Shown: positions 17,690 to 26,565, numbered from the stretch's first letter. The stretch is 41,996 nucleotides of DNA from Flammeovirgaceae bacterium (GCA_023251155.1 JAHEZH010000040.1:1-41996), one strand, 5' to 3'. Notes: generated by a model from the letters alone, not told the origin. Numbers and translations: made by a program.

Positions 17690-17968
17690 TCAGGCTCCTC
17701 TCTCAATTTCAAATTTGACAAATCCAACCGGATCGCTTTCAGTTATAATCAGATTGCTCACTGCTGCACGTGGCGGCCCTTGCCTGCACCACGCAATCCA
17801 TTCATTAAGTTGTTCTTCATTTCCTTCGGCCTCGGCATAAACACTACCATCCGGTTCATTGCGCACAAATCCTTTCAATCCGATTGCCATCGCTTTCTCT
17901 CTTGCTGATGCACGATAGAATACACCTTGAACTCTACCCGTAACTTTAATGTTTAAATGTTTTATCAT
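17690..17968 (-). CDS. acyP: acylphosphatase
   Basis: 92 residues, standard family size, cytosolic. Hydrolyses acyl phosphates such as acetyl phosphate and carbamoyl phosphate. The signature GRVQGVFYRAS (residues 11-21) contains the phosphate-binding loop and catalytic Arg; GFVRNEPDGSVYAEAEG supplies the catalytic Asn (N37) and the second signature. Its ATG overlaps the stop codon of the upstream HD-domain gene in an ATGA arrangement (17965-17968), which implies translational coupling. Confidence 0.95.
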   Translation of the reverse strand: MIKHLNIKVTGRVQGVFYRASAREKAMAIGLKGFVRNEPDGSVYAEAEGNEEQLNEWIAWCRQGPPRAAVSNLIITESDPVGFVKFEIERGA

Positions 17969-18651
17969 GTCAACCGTTCCAGTTCTTGTCTCAGATTCAT
18001 TTTTGCTTTTTCTTCAAAGCGGGTTCTGAATTCATCGGTCTTGAAGATGAACTCCTTGTTCAGAAAATACTGAAGTACTTTTCTTCGTCCCGGCTTGTAA
18101 AGTAAATCCGGATAGATTTTAAATTCACTGCGGATCTGTTTGACGTATTCAAAGTACGCCTCCTCTTCTGCCCCCAGAATGGAAAGATCAAAATCCAGAA
18201 ACCACATTAAGTCTGCCGCATACACCGAGGCATTCAACGTGTGCGTTTTGGTAGCCAGTATAAATTCACTCACTGCATTTATCTCTTCCATTGGAAAATG
18301 AAGTTGTGCAAGACGCTCTTTTGCTATTCGTGCGCTCTGCTCTTCATTATCCGAACGTGAAGCTTTATACACCGCATCATGGTAGAAGATAGCAAAGTCC
18401 ACAACGGCAGGATGCTGCAATTGACTTTTATACTCGTCCGACCATACCAGCAGGACTTCGATGTGCTTTTGCGTATGATAATGGCGTGAGGGCTGGGCGT
18501 ACGCCCGACTTAGTTCGTCATACAGCTGTGCAATCAACACTTGATCGGAAGAACAGGCTCCCGCACATTGCCACCACCTCTTATAAAGCATTGTTACTGC
18601 CTCCATATACAGCCATTTAAAATCGTCGGAAAGATACAAAGCCGGATTCAT
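17965..18651 (-). CDS. HD-superfamily metal-dependent phosphohydrolase
   Basis: 228 residues, of the small HD family grouped as predicted metal-dependent phosphohydrolases (COG4339 type). Metal ligands are visible in RHYHTQKHI (H59, H63) and FAIFYHDAVY (H91, D92), with a later AADLMWFLDFDLSILG segment supplying the last Asp. Substrate unknown; HD enzymes commonly act on nucleotides or other phosphoesters. Starts at M16 or M21 are also possible, and the family's usual N-terminus (a short helix before the WW-rich segment) would fit these. It overlaps acyP by four bases, so the two phosphate-ester hydrolases are made together. Confidence 0.85.
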   Translation of the reverse strand: MNPALYLSDDFKWLYMEAVTMLYKRWWQCAGACSSDQVLIAQLYDELSRAYAQPSRHYHTQKHIEVLLVWSDEYKSQLQHPAVVDFAIFYHDAVYKASRSDNEEQSARIAKERLAQLHFPMEEINAVSEFILATKTHTLNASVYAADLMWFLDFDLSILGAEEEAYFEYVKQIRSEFKIYPDLLYKPGRRKVLQYFLNKEFIFKTDEFRTRFEEKAKMNLRQELERLT

Positions 18652-18888
18652 TAGCGTAGCATGAGCGCTGCTGGCGTGTGATTGGCTGGAATAACGATCT
18701 ATAGTCGATCATGAATTCTGACAAAACAAAGAGCAAATCCCCGATACTTTTTTTGATTTCATCCAAAATGATCGTCAGCACTACGTGAACGGTTCGTTTT
18801 GATTACGACGGCCTGAATCACTGCTACCGGCATTCACTTGTAATGAGCATTATTCCGATTTATACAATTCTAGGAAAGCGTACGCAGC

Positions 18889-18896
18889 TAGTTTTG
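18889..18896 (+). promoter_or_regulatory. -7 promoter element TAGTTTTG
   Basis: Match to TAnnTTTG, 24 bases before the ATG of the DUF4440 lipoprotein gene. No convincing -33 TTTG. The rest of the 268-base gap (18652-18919) holds nothing I can identify. Confidence 0.4.
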
Positions 18897-18919
18897 CTCG
18901 TGTAACACTATTCCTTTTT

Positions 18920-19396
18920 ATGATTCGTATAATCTGGCTATCTTCTTTGATTGTTTTATCCCTTCTGTTTTTCCTGTGCCAATGCGCTGCTCCTGCCGCA
19001 GATCACTCTCCGCCGCTGATGGAAGCCAGCAAAGCAATTGCCGAAAGTAATGCCATTTACTTCCAGGCTTTTGTAAAAGGCGATTCTTCTCTTTTCATCG
19101 AACGCTATGCGGAAGATGCGTGCATTATGGCACCGGGTTCGCCTCCGCTATGTGGGTCAAATGCGGCACTGGAATTTTATCGTACGGCTTACCATGACAT
19201 CAAACCGCGCGATGGCCATTTTATCACCACAGCCATCTATGGCGATGGTAAAGAATACGTAACCGAAGAAGGCGAATGGCAATCATTCGATGAGCACAAA
19301 GTCATGTTCGACCATGGAAAGTTCCTCGTGCTTTGGAAGAAAACACCCAAAGGATGGAAGATGTATCGCGACTCATTCAGCAGCAATAAAAATTAA
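18920..19396 (+). CDS. DUF4440/SnoaL-like lipoprotein
   Basis: 158 residues. Hydrophobic N-terminus ends in FFLCQCAAP, so a lipidated Cys (C22 or C20) is likely and the protein is probably envelope-bound. The rest is a NTF2-like alpha+beta cone fold of the DUF4440 type: IAESNAIYFQAFVKGDSSLFIERYAEDACIMAPGSPPLCG, then EFYRTAYHDI, and the closing FLVLWKKTPKGWKMYRDSFSSN. Many relatives are calcium/calmodulin-kinase-association-like or ketosteroid isomerase-like small-ligand binders with no assigned reaction. It precedes the PEP mutase-family gene by 14 bases on the same strand, so the pair is probably one transcript. Confidence 0.85.
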   Translation: MIRIIWLSSLIVLSLLFFLCQCAAPAADHSPPLMEASKAIAESNAIYFQAFVKGDSSLFIERYAEDACIMAPGSPPLCGSNAALEFYRTAYHDIKPRDGHFITTAIYGDGKEYVTEEGEWQSFDEHKVMFDHGKFLVLWKKTPKGWKMYRDSFSSNKN

Positions 19397-19410
19397 CTAT
19401 AATCAACCCT

Positions 19411-20190
19411 ATGAATACTCCGTTCAACTTATTCAAATCACTTCACTCACAACCTGAGCCCTTATTAATTGGCAATGTATGGAATGTACAGAGTGCCCGT
19501 GTTTTTGAGAAACTGAAATTCAAAGCCATTGCTACCTCCAGCGCAGCAGTAGCTGAAACACTTGGCTACACCGATGGTGAACAGATGTCGTTCGATGAAT
19601 ATCTTTTTATCATTAAAAGAATCAAGGCGTCCTGCTCATTGCCGCTGTCGGTAGACCTGGAGGCCGGATATGGAAAATCAGCAGAGGAGATTGCCGGGCG
19701 TCTGCGTCATCTGTATGCACTGGGAATTGTGGGGGTGAACATAGAAGACTCGGTGGTTGAAAATGGAAACCGAAGTAGTGTGGATGCGCATGCATTTGCA
19801 GAGAAACTAAGCACGCTGGTTAAAATCTGTAAGGCCGACCGGATTGAATTATTCATCAACGTGCGCTGTGATGCTTTTCTACTTGGATTGGAGAATGCCC
19901 GAACAGCAGCCATCCATCGTATAAAACGATACGATCAAACCGGTATCGATGGCCTCTTCCTTCCGTGCATCACGGATGAGGAAGATATCACCGCTATCGT
20001 ATCAGCCACTCCGCTTCCGGTAAATGTAATGTGCATGCCACAGCTGGCGGGCTTTCATCAACTTAAAACACTGGGAGTGAAACGAATCAGTATGGGCAAT
20101 TTTATGAACAGTGTACTGTACGCCAAAATGGAAGCGCTAAGCCGTAAAGTAGTTAGTGAACAGCATTTTTCCGCTTTGTTGAATTCCTAA
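19411..20190 (+). CDS. isocitrate lyase / PEP mutase-family enzyme
   Basis: 259 residues, the length of the phosphonomutase-like branch (COG2513 type). TIM-barrel features: LIGNVWNVQSARVFE near the N-terminus, IATSSAAVAETLGYTDGE, VDLEAGYG (metal-binding Asp/Glu region), GVNIEDSV, NVRCDAF, and GLFLPCI. The KKCGH-type catalytic cysteine loop of true isocitrate lyase is missing, so a glyoxylate-cycle role is unlikely; carbon-carbon or phosphonate-type lyase/hydrolase chemistry on an oxaloacetate-like substrate is the family's range. Cytosolic. Likely co-transcribed with the DUF4440 lipoprotein and perhaps the GyrI-like gene 73 bases downstream. Confidence 0.88.
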   Translation: MNTPFNLFKSLHSQPEPLLIGNVWNVQSARVFEKLKFKAIATSSAAVAETLGYTDGEQMSFDEYLFIIKRIKASCSLPLSVDLEAGYGKSAEEIAGRLRHLYALGIVGVNIEDSVVENGNRSSVDAHAFAEKLSTLVKICKADRIELFINVRCDAFLLGLENARTAAIHRIKRYDQTGIDGLFLPCITDEEDITAIVSATPLPVNVMCMPQLAGFHQLKTLGVKRISMGNFMNSVLYAKMEALSRKVVSEQHFSALLNS

Positions 20191-20263
20191 ATGAAATGAT
20201 CTTCTGCTGACATACGGTTGTCATCACTCTGTTCTTATTTTGATTGACAGCAACATCAAAATA

Positions 20264-20887
20264 ATGAATAAACTTGATCTGACAAAAAAGTACAAGCAGT
20301 ACTATACCGCAAAATCACAACCGGAACTCATCCACCTGGAGGAAATCACCTATTTGTCGCTGGAAGGACAGGGTGATCCTTCCGGTGAGGAGTATGCGGC
20401 GAACATCAGCGCGTTGTATTCCGTAGCGTATGCATTGAAATTTCTATGCAAGGCTTCAGGTAATGATTTTGTGGTCGCCAGACTAGAAGGGCAGTGGTGG
20501 TTTGATGAGACAAGGTATGCGGCTGTTTCGATGGACGATGCCCCTGTGAAAATTCCGCGTGCGCAATGGCATTATCGTATGCTGATACGTATGCCCGGGT
20601 TGGTAGCACCATCACAGGTCAGCGAGGCGGTGAAACAGGTGATGGAGAAAAAGAAAATAGCACTTGCCGGTAAAGTAAAACGATTCACCCTTCCCGCTAC
20701 ACAGGCCGTACAAATGCTGCACACCGGACCATTCAACAAAGAACCAGAGACGCTGAAAGTGATGCTGCAATTCATTCAGGAACATCAACTGTCACGGAAT
20801 GGAGTACATCATGAGATCTATCTTTCTGACTTTCGCAAGACGGCAGCCGACAAATTGAAGACCATTTTAAGAGAACCGGTGAAGTGA
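20264..20887 (+). CDS. GyrI-like small-molecule-binding domain protein
   Basis: 207 residues from the ATG at 20264 (a TTG extension to 20240 is possible but less like the family). The sequence LTKKYKQYYTAKSQPELIHLEEITYLSLEGQGDPSGEEYAANISALYSVAY is characteristic of stand-alone GyrI-like proteins, with the duplicated beta-alpha-beta-beta fold shared with effector-binding domains of AraC/MerR regulators. A second half ends VHHEIYLSDFRK. Without a DNA-binding domain it may bind or hydrolyse a small toxic compound; the ligand is unknown. Cytosolic. The stop lies only 11 bases from the end of the convergent thioredoxin-fold gene. Confidence 0.88.
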   Translation: MNKLDLTKKYKQYYTAKSQPELIHLEEITYLSLEGQGDPSGEEYAANISALYSVAYALKFLCKASGNDFVVARLEGQWWFDETRYAAVSMDDAPVKIPRAQWHYRMLIRMPGLVAPSQVSEAVKQVMEKKKIALAGKVKRFTLPATQAVQMLHTGPFNKEPETLKVMLQFIQEHQLSRNGVHHEIYLSDFRKTAADKLKTILREPVK

Positions 20888-20898
20888 TTCACACAAAG

Positions 20899-21996
20899 CT
20901 ACTTTCGTAAGCTCTCAATAAACTGTTCATTATAACCAACCATTACTTTTTCAATCACACCGTGTTCATTGAGCAGGAAAAACGTAGGATAGCCGGTCAC
21001 TCCGTACTCTTTTCCAGTTTGTTGCGCTGCAGGCAATACGGGCCAAGGTATTTTTACTTTGGTGGCATAGACGGTCAGCTTCTCCACCTTATCTTCCGGA
21101 AAGATATAAGCTCCGTTAAGATCATCTTTTAACTGATATCCTTTTCGATTAAAATGATCGAGTGCCATCTTGCAATACCCACAGTTGATGGTAGAGAAAA
21201 CGAGCAGTGTCTTCTTACCACGCAGGTTTTGCAGGTTTACTTCTTTACCTTGAAGATCCGTTGCTGAAAAGACAGGTGCCGTCTGTCCCTCCTTTAACAG
21301 TGTCCATTTTTCTTTCTTCACACCTAACTGCGTACGATAGCCAGCAGGTAAATGATAGGCAAGTTGCTTTCCGGCTTTCTCAAAAGCATAATTATGAAAT
21401 GAGTAAACAATGATTTGCGAACTCTTTCCATTAAAGAAAGCCCTGCGCTCATACCGATCCAATGTAGCCGCGGCTTTGTTGATATAGACATACCACTCTA
21501 CGTCAATCTTATTCGTATTGATCAGTGTGTCCGTTTCAATTGTTTTATACACACTATACTGATTCTCTGATAAGACCGTATCGTTCTTATATATCCAGTC
21601 TTTTTTACTCAGCAGAGCAATGGGAGATCGCTTGACAATACTGTTACCTGTGATGATTTGTTTTTCTTTAAGAAGATCGCTTTCGGTATAGAATACGAGT
21701 ACACTATCACTATGATCGATCTGCTTCAGTTCATCGTTGATATAAACGAGATCGGTACCACCGTTTTCTGTTTTGATGTAATCATAGTCATAATAGCGAT
21801 TGGCGTGCTTCGAAAAAGAAGCAGTGCCCATAAGTGTATCGACCATCCCTTCCGGATTGGGCCATAGCAGAGTATAGTCATAGCGAAGAAAGGCATGATC
21901 GTTGATTTTTGACTGCGCTTTCTTTAATAACGAAAGTGAATCATCCGTAAAGGAGAAAAGAGTGAGTGTCAATAGTAATGCAATACTGGTCTTCAT
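20899..21996 (-). CDS. periplasmic thioredoxin-fold (TlpA/ResA-like) protein
   Basis: 365 residues. Short signal peptide (residues 1-16). Residues ~20-225 form a LolA/outer-membrane lipoprotein carrier-like beta-rich N-terminal domain common in Bacteroidota redox proteins. Residues ~235-365 are a thioredoxin domain: GQTAPVFSATDLQGKEVNLQNLRGKKTLLVFSTINCGYCKMALDHF with active-site CGYC (272-275) and the cis-Pro loop in GVTGYPTFFL. Most likely a reductase or thiol-redox partner in the periplasm. It is monocistronic; the ~400-base gap upstream contains a palindromic repeat. Confidence 0.88.
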   Translation of the reverse strand: MKTSIALLLTLTLFSFTDDSLSLLKKAQSKINDHAFLRYDYTLLWPNPEGMVDTLMGTASFSKHANRYYDYDYIKTENGGTDLVYINDELKQIDHSDSVLVFYTESDLLKEKQIITGNSIVKRSPIALLSKKDWIYKNDTVLSENQYSVYKTIETDTLINTNKIDVEWYVYINKAAATLDRYERRAFFNGKSSQIIVYSFHNYAFEKAGKQLAYHLPAGYRTQLGVKKEKWTLLKEGQTAPVFSATDLQGKEVNLQNLRGKKTLLVFSTINCGYCKMALDHFNRKGYQLKDDLNGAYIFPEDKVEKLTVYATKVKIPWPVLPAAQQTGKEYGVTGYPTFFLLNEHGVIEKVMVGYNEQFIESLRK

Positions 21997-22401
21997 TTAT
22001 CTTCGAGGTTAACAAACAGGATAGCGCTTGGTACAACAAGCACTATCAGGATGCGAAAGAAACTCAAATAGTTTAAAAGAAGGTAATGATTGGGATCAAT
22101 TGGGATAATGGGGTGACGAAACGGATAACGAGGGTGATGAATTTACCTCATTATCATTATTTACCGATGTGCGCCAGAAAACGAGCATAGCGATATCCGA
22201 TTACCCATGGCGCACAACATCAACATTCATTTTAACCAAAAATTAAAACCCTCGACCAATGATGAATCCATTTCGTCAATAGTCACTCCTCAGTCTGTGT
22301 CCTCACAGACCGAAAGGGGTATAGATATCAAAAAAAAGTGGTCTGCGAGAACACAGACCACGGCGTGAGAAGGAGTATCTTTTTTATTCTTAAATAAGTG
22401 A
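21997..22401. other. intergenic region with palindromic repeat
   Basis: No ORF. 21997-22280 shows nothing recognisable. From 22282 to 22373 there is a structured element (separate entry) which may also serve as terminator for the aldehyde dehydrogenase gene on the minus strand. Confidence 0.5.
22282..22373. repeat. imperfect long palindrome with two hairpins
   Basis: Hairpin 1: GTCTGTG-TCCT-CACAGAC (22293-22310). Hairpin 2: GTGGTCTG (22338-22345), 8-base loop, CAGACCAC (22354-22361). The two also pair with each other (GTCTGTGTCCTC with GAGAACACAGAC) and outer ACTCCT/AGGAGT bases close the structure, so the element could form one long stem or two short ones. TGTGTCCTCACAGACCGAAA at 22296-22315 is a copy of the motif found twice in the CAP-gene linker. 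Confidence 0.7.
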
Positions 22402-24021
22402 TTAAAAAATATAATCCGTACTTAAGAACGATGACTCTCTGTTATTTAGAATAGAGCCGATAATTTCCTTGTTTTCTCCATTCATTTTGGCAGCTACCAG
22501 GGTGCGGATGGAGAACACGCGCAGTGCATCCGCTACCGATAATGTTCCTTCGGCAGAATCCTTTCTTCCGCTGAACGGGAACGTATCGGGGCCGCGCTGG
22601 CACTGTGTGTTCAGGTTAATACGACCAACCTGGCTGGCAAATGAATCGATCAGTTTGCTGATCCGCTTGGAATCTTTACCAAAGATACTGAGCTGCTGAC
22701 CAAAGTGTGAATTCATCACATAGTGTATGGGCTCATCATCCGTATCAAAAGGTACAATCGGCACAATCGGCCCAAACTGTTCTTCAGAATACACTTTCAT
22801 CTTTTCATTTACCGGATACAATACGGCTGGATAGAAGAAGGTATTCAATACCGTGCCGCCATTTTCATTCACCACTTTAGCTCCGTGTGCTTTTGCATCT
22901 TCCACCAATCCTTTCAGGTAATCGGTTTTGCCCGGCTCGGGTAGTGGAGTTAAGCCCACACCGGCATCCCACGGCATACCTGGTTTTATTTTTGCGACAG
23001 CCGCATTGAATTTCCTGATGAACTCATCGACAATGCTTTTATGCACAAACAGTACTTTCAATGCAGTACAACGCTGACCGTTGAATGACAGTGATCCGGT
23101 GATGCATTCATTCACTGCATTATCAATATCTGCATCCGGCAATACGATAGCAGGGTTCTTGGCATCCAGTCCCAGTATAGCTTTCAAGCGATGTGGTTTT
23201 GGATGAAGACGTTTCAGGTCATTCGCGCCTTTGTTGGTACCGATGAATGCAAACACGTCGATCTTGCCGGTCTCCATCAGTGCCCCTACTGTTTCGCGAC
23301 CGCGACCATAAATAATGTTTATTACACCGGCAGGGAAACAATCGCGGAAAGCTTCCAACAAGGGCTTCACGAGCAGAACTCCGTATTTGGCGGGTTTAAA
23401 CACAACGGTATTGCCCATGATCAACGCAGGGAATAGTGTGCTGAAGGTTTCATTCAGCGGATAGTTGAACGGCCCCATACATAGTGCCACCCCGAGCGGT
23501 ACACGCCTGATCTGCGCCATGATGCCTTGCTCCTGCACAAAGCGCGCCGAGTTACGATCGAGTTCCTTTAGTTTATCAATGGTGTCAACAATGTAATCGC
23601 AGGTGCGGTCAAATTCTTTCTCAGAATCTTTTTGTGATTTACCAATCTCCCACATCAACAGGTTAACAACGAGCGTACGCTGCTCACGCATTTTCGACAG
23701 AAACTTTTCAATGTGCTCAATACGTGTCGCTACTGACATCGATGGCCACTCTCCATGCCCTTGATCGTAGGCTTTTACTGCGGCGTCCAGTGCTTCAAGC
23801 GCTTCCTTGCTGGTGAGCAGGGGTGTACTGCCGATTACTTTTTGTTCGTAGGCATTTCCCTTCTTTACAAATACAGGGCTTGCCACGGGATTCAATTCGC
23901 CTTCCCAGCGTTTCAGTTTCCCATCGATCAGGTATTCGCGCTGTTCGATGAAGTGAGGAAGATTGACCGCAGCGGGGATGGCTGCTTCATCTGGAAAAAC
24001 GTTTGCAAGAAAATCACTCAT
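22402..24021 (-). CDS. gapN: GAPN-like aldehyde dehydrogenase (NADP-dependent glyceraldehyde-3-phosphate dehydrogenase family)
   Basis: 539 residues, the long form of non-phosphorylating GAPDH-like aldehyde dehydrogenases shared by some bacteria and plants. Such enzymes oxidise glyceraldehyde-3-phosphate to 3-phosphoglycerate and supply NADPH. Seen: oxyanion Asn in GPFNYPLNETF (N186), cofactor segments VVFKPAKYG and FIGTNKGANDLKR, and the nucleophile Cys318 in SFNGQRCTALK. The usual general-base motif LELGGK reads LGLDAK (residues 283-288), so the catalytic Glu is replaced by Gly; I believe this variant recurs in the subgroup but it weakens the substrate call. The start overlaps deoC by eight bases, so the two are translated together: deoC releases glyceraldehyde-3-phosphate, which this enzyme could oxidise. 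Confidence 0.8.
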   Translation of the reverse strand: MSDFLANVFPDEAAIPAAVNLPHFIEQREYLIDGKLKRWEGELNPVASPVFVKKGNAYEQKVIGSTPLLTSKEALEALDAAVKAYDQGHGEWPSMSVATRIEHIEKFLSKMREQRTLVVNLLMWEIGKSQKDSEKEFDRTCDYIVDTIDKLKELDRNSARFVQEQGIMAQIRRVPLGVALCMGPFNYPLNETFSTLFPALIMGNTVVFKPAKYGVLLVKPLLEAFRDCFPAGVINIIYGRGRETVGALMETGKIDVFAFIGTNKGANDLKRLHPKPHRLKAILGLDAKNPAIVLPDADIDNAVNECITGSLSFNGQRCTALKVLFVHKSIVDEFIRKFNAAVAKIKPGMPWDAGVGLTPLPEPGKTDYLKGLVEDAKAHGAKVVNENGGTVLNTFFYPAVLYPVNEKMKVYSEEQFGPIVPIVPFDTDDEPIHYVMNSHFGQQLSIFGKDSKRISKLIDSFASQVGRINLNTQCQRGPDTFPFSGRKDSAEGTLSVADALRVFSIRTLVAAKMNGENKEIIGSILNNRESSFLSTDYIF

Positions 24022-24685
24022 GCTGTTGGGTTTGTGTTTTAGTAGATTCGATTATTTTCACTGCCGATGATGTACCAATACGGTCAGCACCGGCATCAAT
24101 CATAGCAACAATTTGTTCGTAGGTTTTGATCCCGCCCGATGCCTTTATTCTTACCGTTGCCGGAACGGCAGTACGCATCAAACGTATGTGTTCCACTTTT
24201 GCGCCACTCGGAGCAAAGCCGGTAGATGTTTTTACAAAGTCCGCTCCGGCATCGGCACATAGTTTACTGGCTGTGGTGATCTCTTCATCAGAAAGATAGG
24301 CCGTCTCAATAATTACTTTCAGGAGCTTATGATGATCGTGCGTAAGCTTACCGCATTTGGCAATCTCTATCTTTGTCCAGGGTATTCCGGTCTTGAAGGA
24401 AGTAAGATTCCAGACCACATCAATTTCATCCGCACCATTATCAATGGCGCGCTTGATTTCATCGAGCTTTGTTTCCGTCATACTGTAACCCAACGGAAAA
24501 CCGGCAACGGTAATCAGTTTGATATCGGCAGTTCCTATTTCGCGCTGTGCCCGCTTCACCCAAAAAGGAGGCACACATACACCGAAAAAAGAATATTGCT
24601 TCGCTTCTTCGACCAGTTGATCAATATCCCGAATGGTCAGCGTTGCGCTTAAATTGGTGTGCTCGATGTATGTAGCGATGTTCAA
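24014..24685 (-). CDS. deoC: deoxyribose-phosphate aldolase
   Basis: 223 residues, class I aldolase, usual length. Splits 2-deoxyribose-5-phosphate to acetaldehyde and glyceraldehyde-3-phosphate in deoxynucleoside catabolism. The Schiff-base lysine is K152 in DFVKTSTGF, with the second lysine K181 in RIKASGGIKTYEQ and the Asp in ADEIDVVWN. The only start that keeps the conserved IATYIEHTNL N-terminus is TTG at 24683-24685. The gene ends inside the aldehyde dehydrogenase start (8-base overlap). No nucleoside phosphorylase or deoR-like regulator is adjacent. Confidence 0.95.
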   Translation of the reverse strand: MNIATYIEHTNLSATLTIRDIDQLVEEAKQYSFFGVCVPPFWVKRAQREIGTADIKLITVAGFPLGYSMTETKLDEIKRAIDNGADEIDVVWNLTSFKTGIPWTKIEIAKCGKLTHDHHKLLKVIIETAYLSDEEITTASKLCADAGADFVKTSTGFAPSGAKVEHIRLMRTAVPATVRIKASGGIKTYEQIVAMIDAGADRIGTSSAVKIIESTKTQTQQHE

Positions 24686-24778
24686 ACTTATTTCAGGCTT
24701 ATTTGTAAGGACGAAAATAAGTCTTCTCAGGTAATTATCATTGGCACACGGCTAATTGATAATTGACTCAGCAGCGAA

Positions 24779-25126
24779 TCAATGACGTATACCACAGATT
24801 TTGCAGTATTTCATTTTTTCCGGTGGGCGTTTCTTGGGTGGTTTCTTATGGCCAAAGTATTGAAACTTGGTGTATTGAGGATTATCGGCATTACTTTCAT
24901 TCTTCCTGCGCTTCTTCGCGTTTTCTTCCATGCGATCGAAGTATTTGTCGCGCGCATCATAAGTTGTTTTGGAAGACTTTTGTTTTTTGGGAGCTTTGGG
25001 CGCATACACCCTGGAAGGTGAATCGGAACCTAATGAATTGGGAGCATCTTTCTTTTTCTTTTGTGCGCTGAGCTGCAATGCCAGCAGACATAACAAAACC
25101 ACCCCAGCCCATTTCATCCGATCCAT
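24779..25126 (-). CDS. small secreted basic protein with C-terminal YCxxCxIRH motif (paralogue 1)
   Basis: 115 residues. Signal peptide (WAGVVLLCLLALQLSAQ), then a very basic, Lys-rich body. The last 33 residues (P83-H115) match the end of the protein at 26566-26961 in 22 positions: PQY, YFGHKK, a Lys/Pro/Arg stretch, KM, and YCKICGIRH at the extreme C-terminus. C108, C111 and H115, perhaps with H93, could bind a metal ion as a small zinc knuckle. I know no named family. It lies after the MscS channel gene on the same strand, 266 bases apart. Export suggests a periplasmic or surface role, with the positive charge perhaps meeting nucleic acid, LPS or peptidoglycan, but this is a guess. Confidence 0.7.
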   Translation of the reverse strand: MDRMKWAGVVLLCLLALQLSAQKKKKDAPNSLGSDSPSRVYAPKAPKKQKSSKTTYDARDKYFDRMEENAKKRRKNESNADNPQYTKFQYFGHKKPPKKRPPEKMKYCKICGIRH

Positions 25127-25392
25127 ACATCAAAGATAAAAAAATTCGCGGTTGCGTTACCAGTGAATAATCGGGTTAATGGAGAAAGATTTTCGTGTTG
25201 CCGGAGTATTCGGATGATAGGAAGTTTTGTGGGGGCGGGCGAAAGAATGTTGTGCTCTTCAGGGTAAGCTTGCAGCGCCCGCAAGAGAAGCTGCAGATAC
25301 GCTTCCTCTTTTGCTGATGTGATATTCCATCCTGCGTTCAGCTCCGCTTACATTCAGGTTTAATCATTTTTGAAATGGTTAACCCTCATCTG

Positions 25393-26514
25393 CTACCCCT
25401 TCTTCGAAGAACTGTCATCCACATGATCTTCTATTTTAACTCCGATCGCAGTATTGCCCACCACTTCGCTGCGATTTTTAGGGAAAGCCGTAGGGTAGTT
25501 TTTGTTTACGTAAGCAATCAGATTTTCGCGAATGTAGCAGCGCAGATCAAAAGCCTGTCCCGAATTGGCAGCACTCATTAAGGCACGTACTTCCATAGTG
25601 CGTTCTTTCAAATCGGTGATCTGCAATACTTTCACCCGTTTATCCCAGAGGGGAGTAAGTTCCAGCAAGCGAAAAAATTCGTTACGCAATTCATCCACGG
25701 GAAGTGAGTAATCGAGATACAAAAAGACGGTACCTAATAGTTCTGAACTATTGCGCGTCCAGTTCTGAAATGGTTTTTCAATGAAGTAACGGATAGGCAA
25801 CACTAACCTGCGCTGATCCCAGATGCATACCACCACATAGGTAAGCGTGATTTCCTCCACCCTTCCCCATTCACCTTCCACGATCAGCACATCATCAATA
25901 CGCATGGGTTGAGTAAATGCAATCTGAAAGCCCGCCAGCAGATTGCTCAATGAAGACTGAGCCGCAAAACCAATAATGATACCCCCGATACCTACACCTG
26001 TTAATAGACCGGCTCCAATCTTTCTTAAGTTTTCGAAGCTCAACAAAATGGCAGCAACGGTCAGCATCACAATGATCACAACGACCAACTGTCGTATAAA
26101 CTGCAATTGCGTCCTGATCTTGCGCTCCTTCAGGTTGTCTGTTTTCTTCACATCGTACTTGTTGTACGTAATCTCTTCAAAGATGCGCACCATGCCGATC
26201 AGCAAAGCAGCAAATGAAATGATCAGGCCAATCTCTACTGCTTTATCCAGGCGCGCTACCTCCACCGCATTCAGCTTCATGAGCGGTATAAAAATATTGA
26301 GTGACAGAAAAGGCACAAAGAAATTGGCCGGGCCACTCAGATTTTTAACAATGGATTTGAAAAGAAAATACTCGGAGCGCCTGGTGTAGAACCCTACCAC
26401 CCAATGGAGCATCAGACGAGCAATCAACCCGATAAAAAGCGCCCCAACGACCACTATTGTATTCCACAACAGGGGAGAAAAACGATCGGCAAATTGTTCG
26501 AAATAGTCAGTCAT
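25393..26514 (-). CDS. MscS-family mechanosensitive ion channel
   Basis: 373 residues from the ATG at 26514 (a TTG two codons earlier is also open). Inner-membrane channel that opens on membrane tension. Predicted helices at about residues 16-40 (WNTIVVVGALFIGLIARLML), 60-80, 95-113 and 140-162, then the pore helix GVGIGGIIIGFAAQSSLSNLLAGFQIAFTQPMRIDDVL, the beta domain (IVEGEWGRVEEITLTYVVV) and a C-terminal alpha/beta domain. The acidic-Ser-Lys tail (DDSSSKKG) is short. Paralogous small secreted proteins are encoded on both sides on the same strand, the upstream one only 51 bases away, so they may be co-transcribed. Confidence 0.92.
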   Translation of the reverse strand: MTDYFEQFADRFSPLLWNTIVVVGALFIGLIARLMLHWVVGFYTRRSEYFLFKSIVKNLSGPANFFVPFLSLNIFIPLMKLNAVEVARLDKAVEIGLIISFAALLIGMVRIFEEITYNKYDVKKTDNLKERKIRTQLQFIRQLVVVIIVMLTVAAILLSFENLRKIGAGLLTGVGIGGIIIGFAAQSSLSNLLAGFQIAFTQPMRIDDVLIVEGEWGRVEEITLTYVVVCIWDQRRLVLPIRYFIEKPFQNWTRNSSELLGTVFLYLDYSLPVDELRNEFFRLLELTPLWDKRVKVLQITDLKERTMEVRALMSAANSGQAFDLRCYIRENLIAYVNKNYPTAFPKNRSEVVGNTAIGVKIEDHVDDSSSKKG

Positions 26515-26565
26515 CAGCAAATAGTTTATCTGTAAACAGGAAAACTACATACCAATGTCTGCGGA

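Noticed and set aside
17482..17727. 81-codon minus-strand ORF bridging acyP and the M1 gene
   Set aside because: It overlaps the ends of both recognised genes in another frame and shows no family features.
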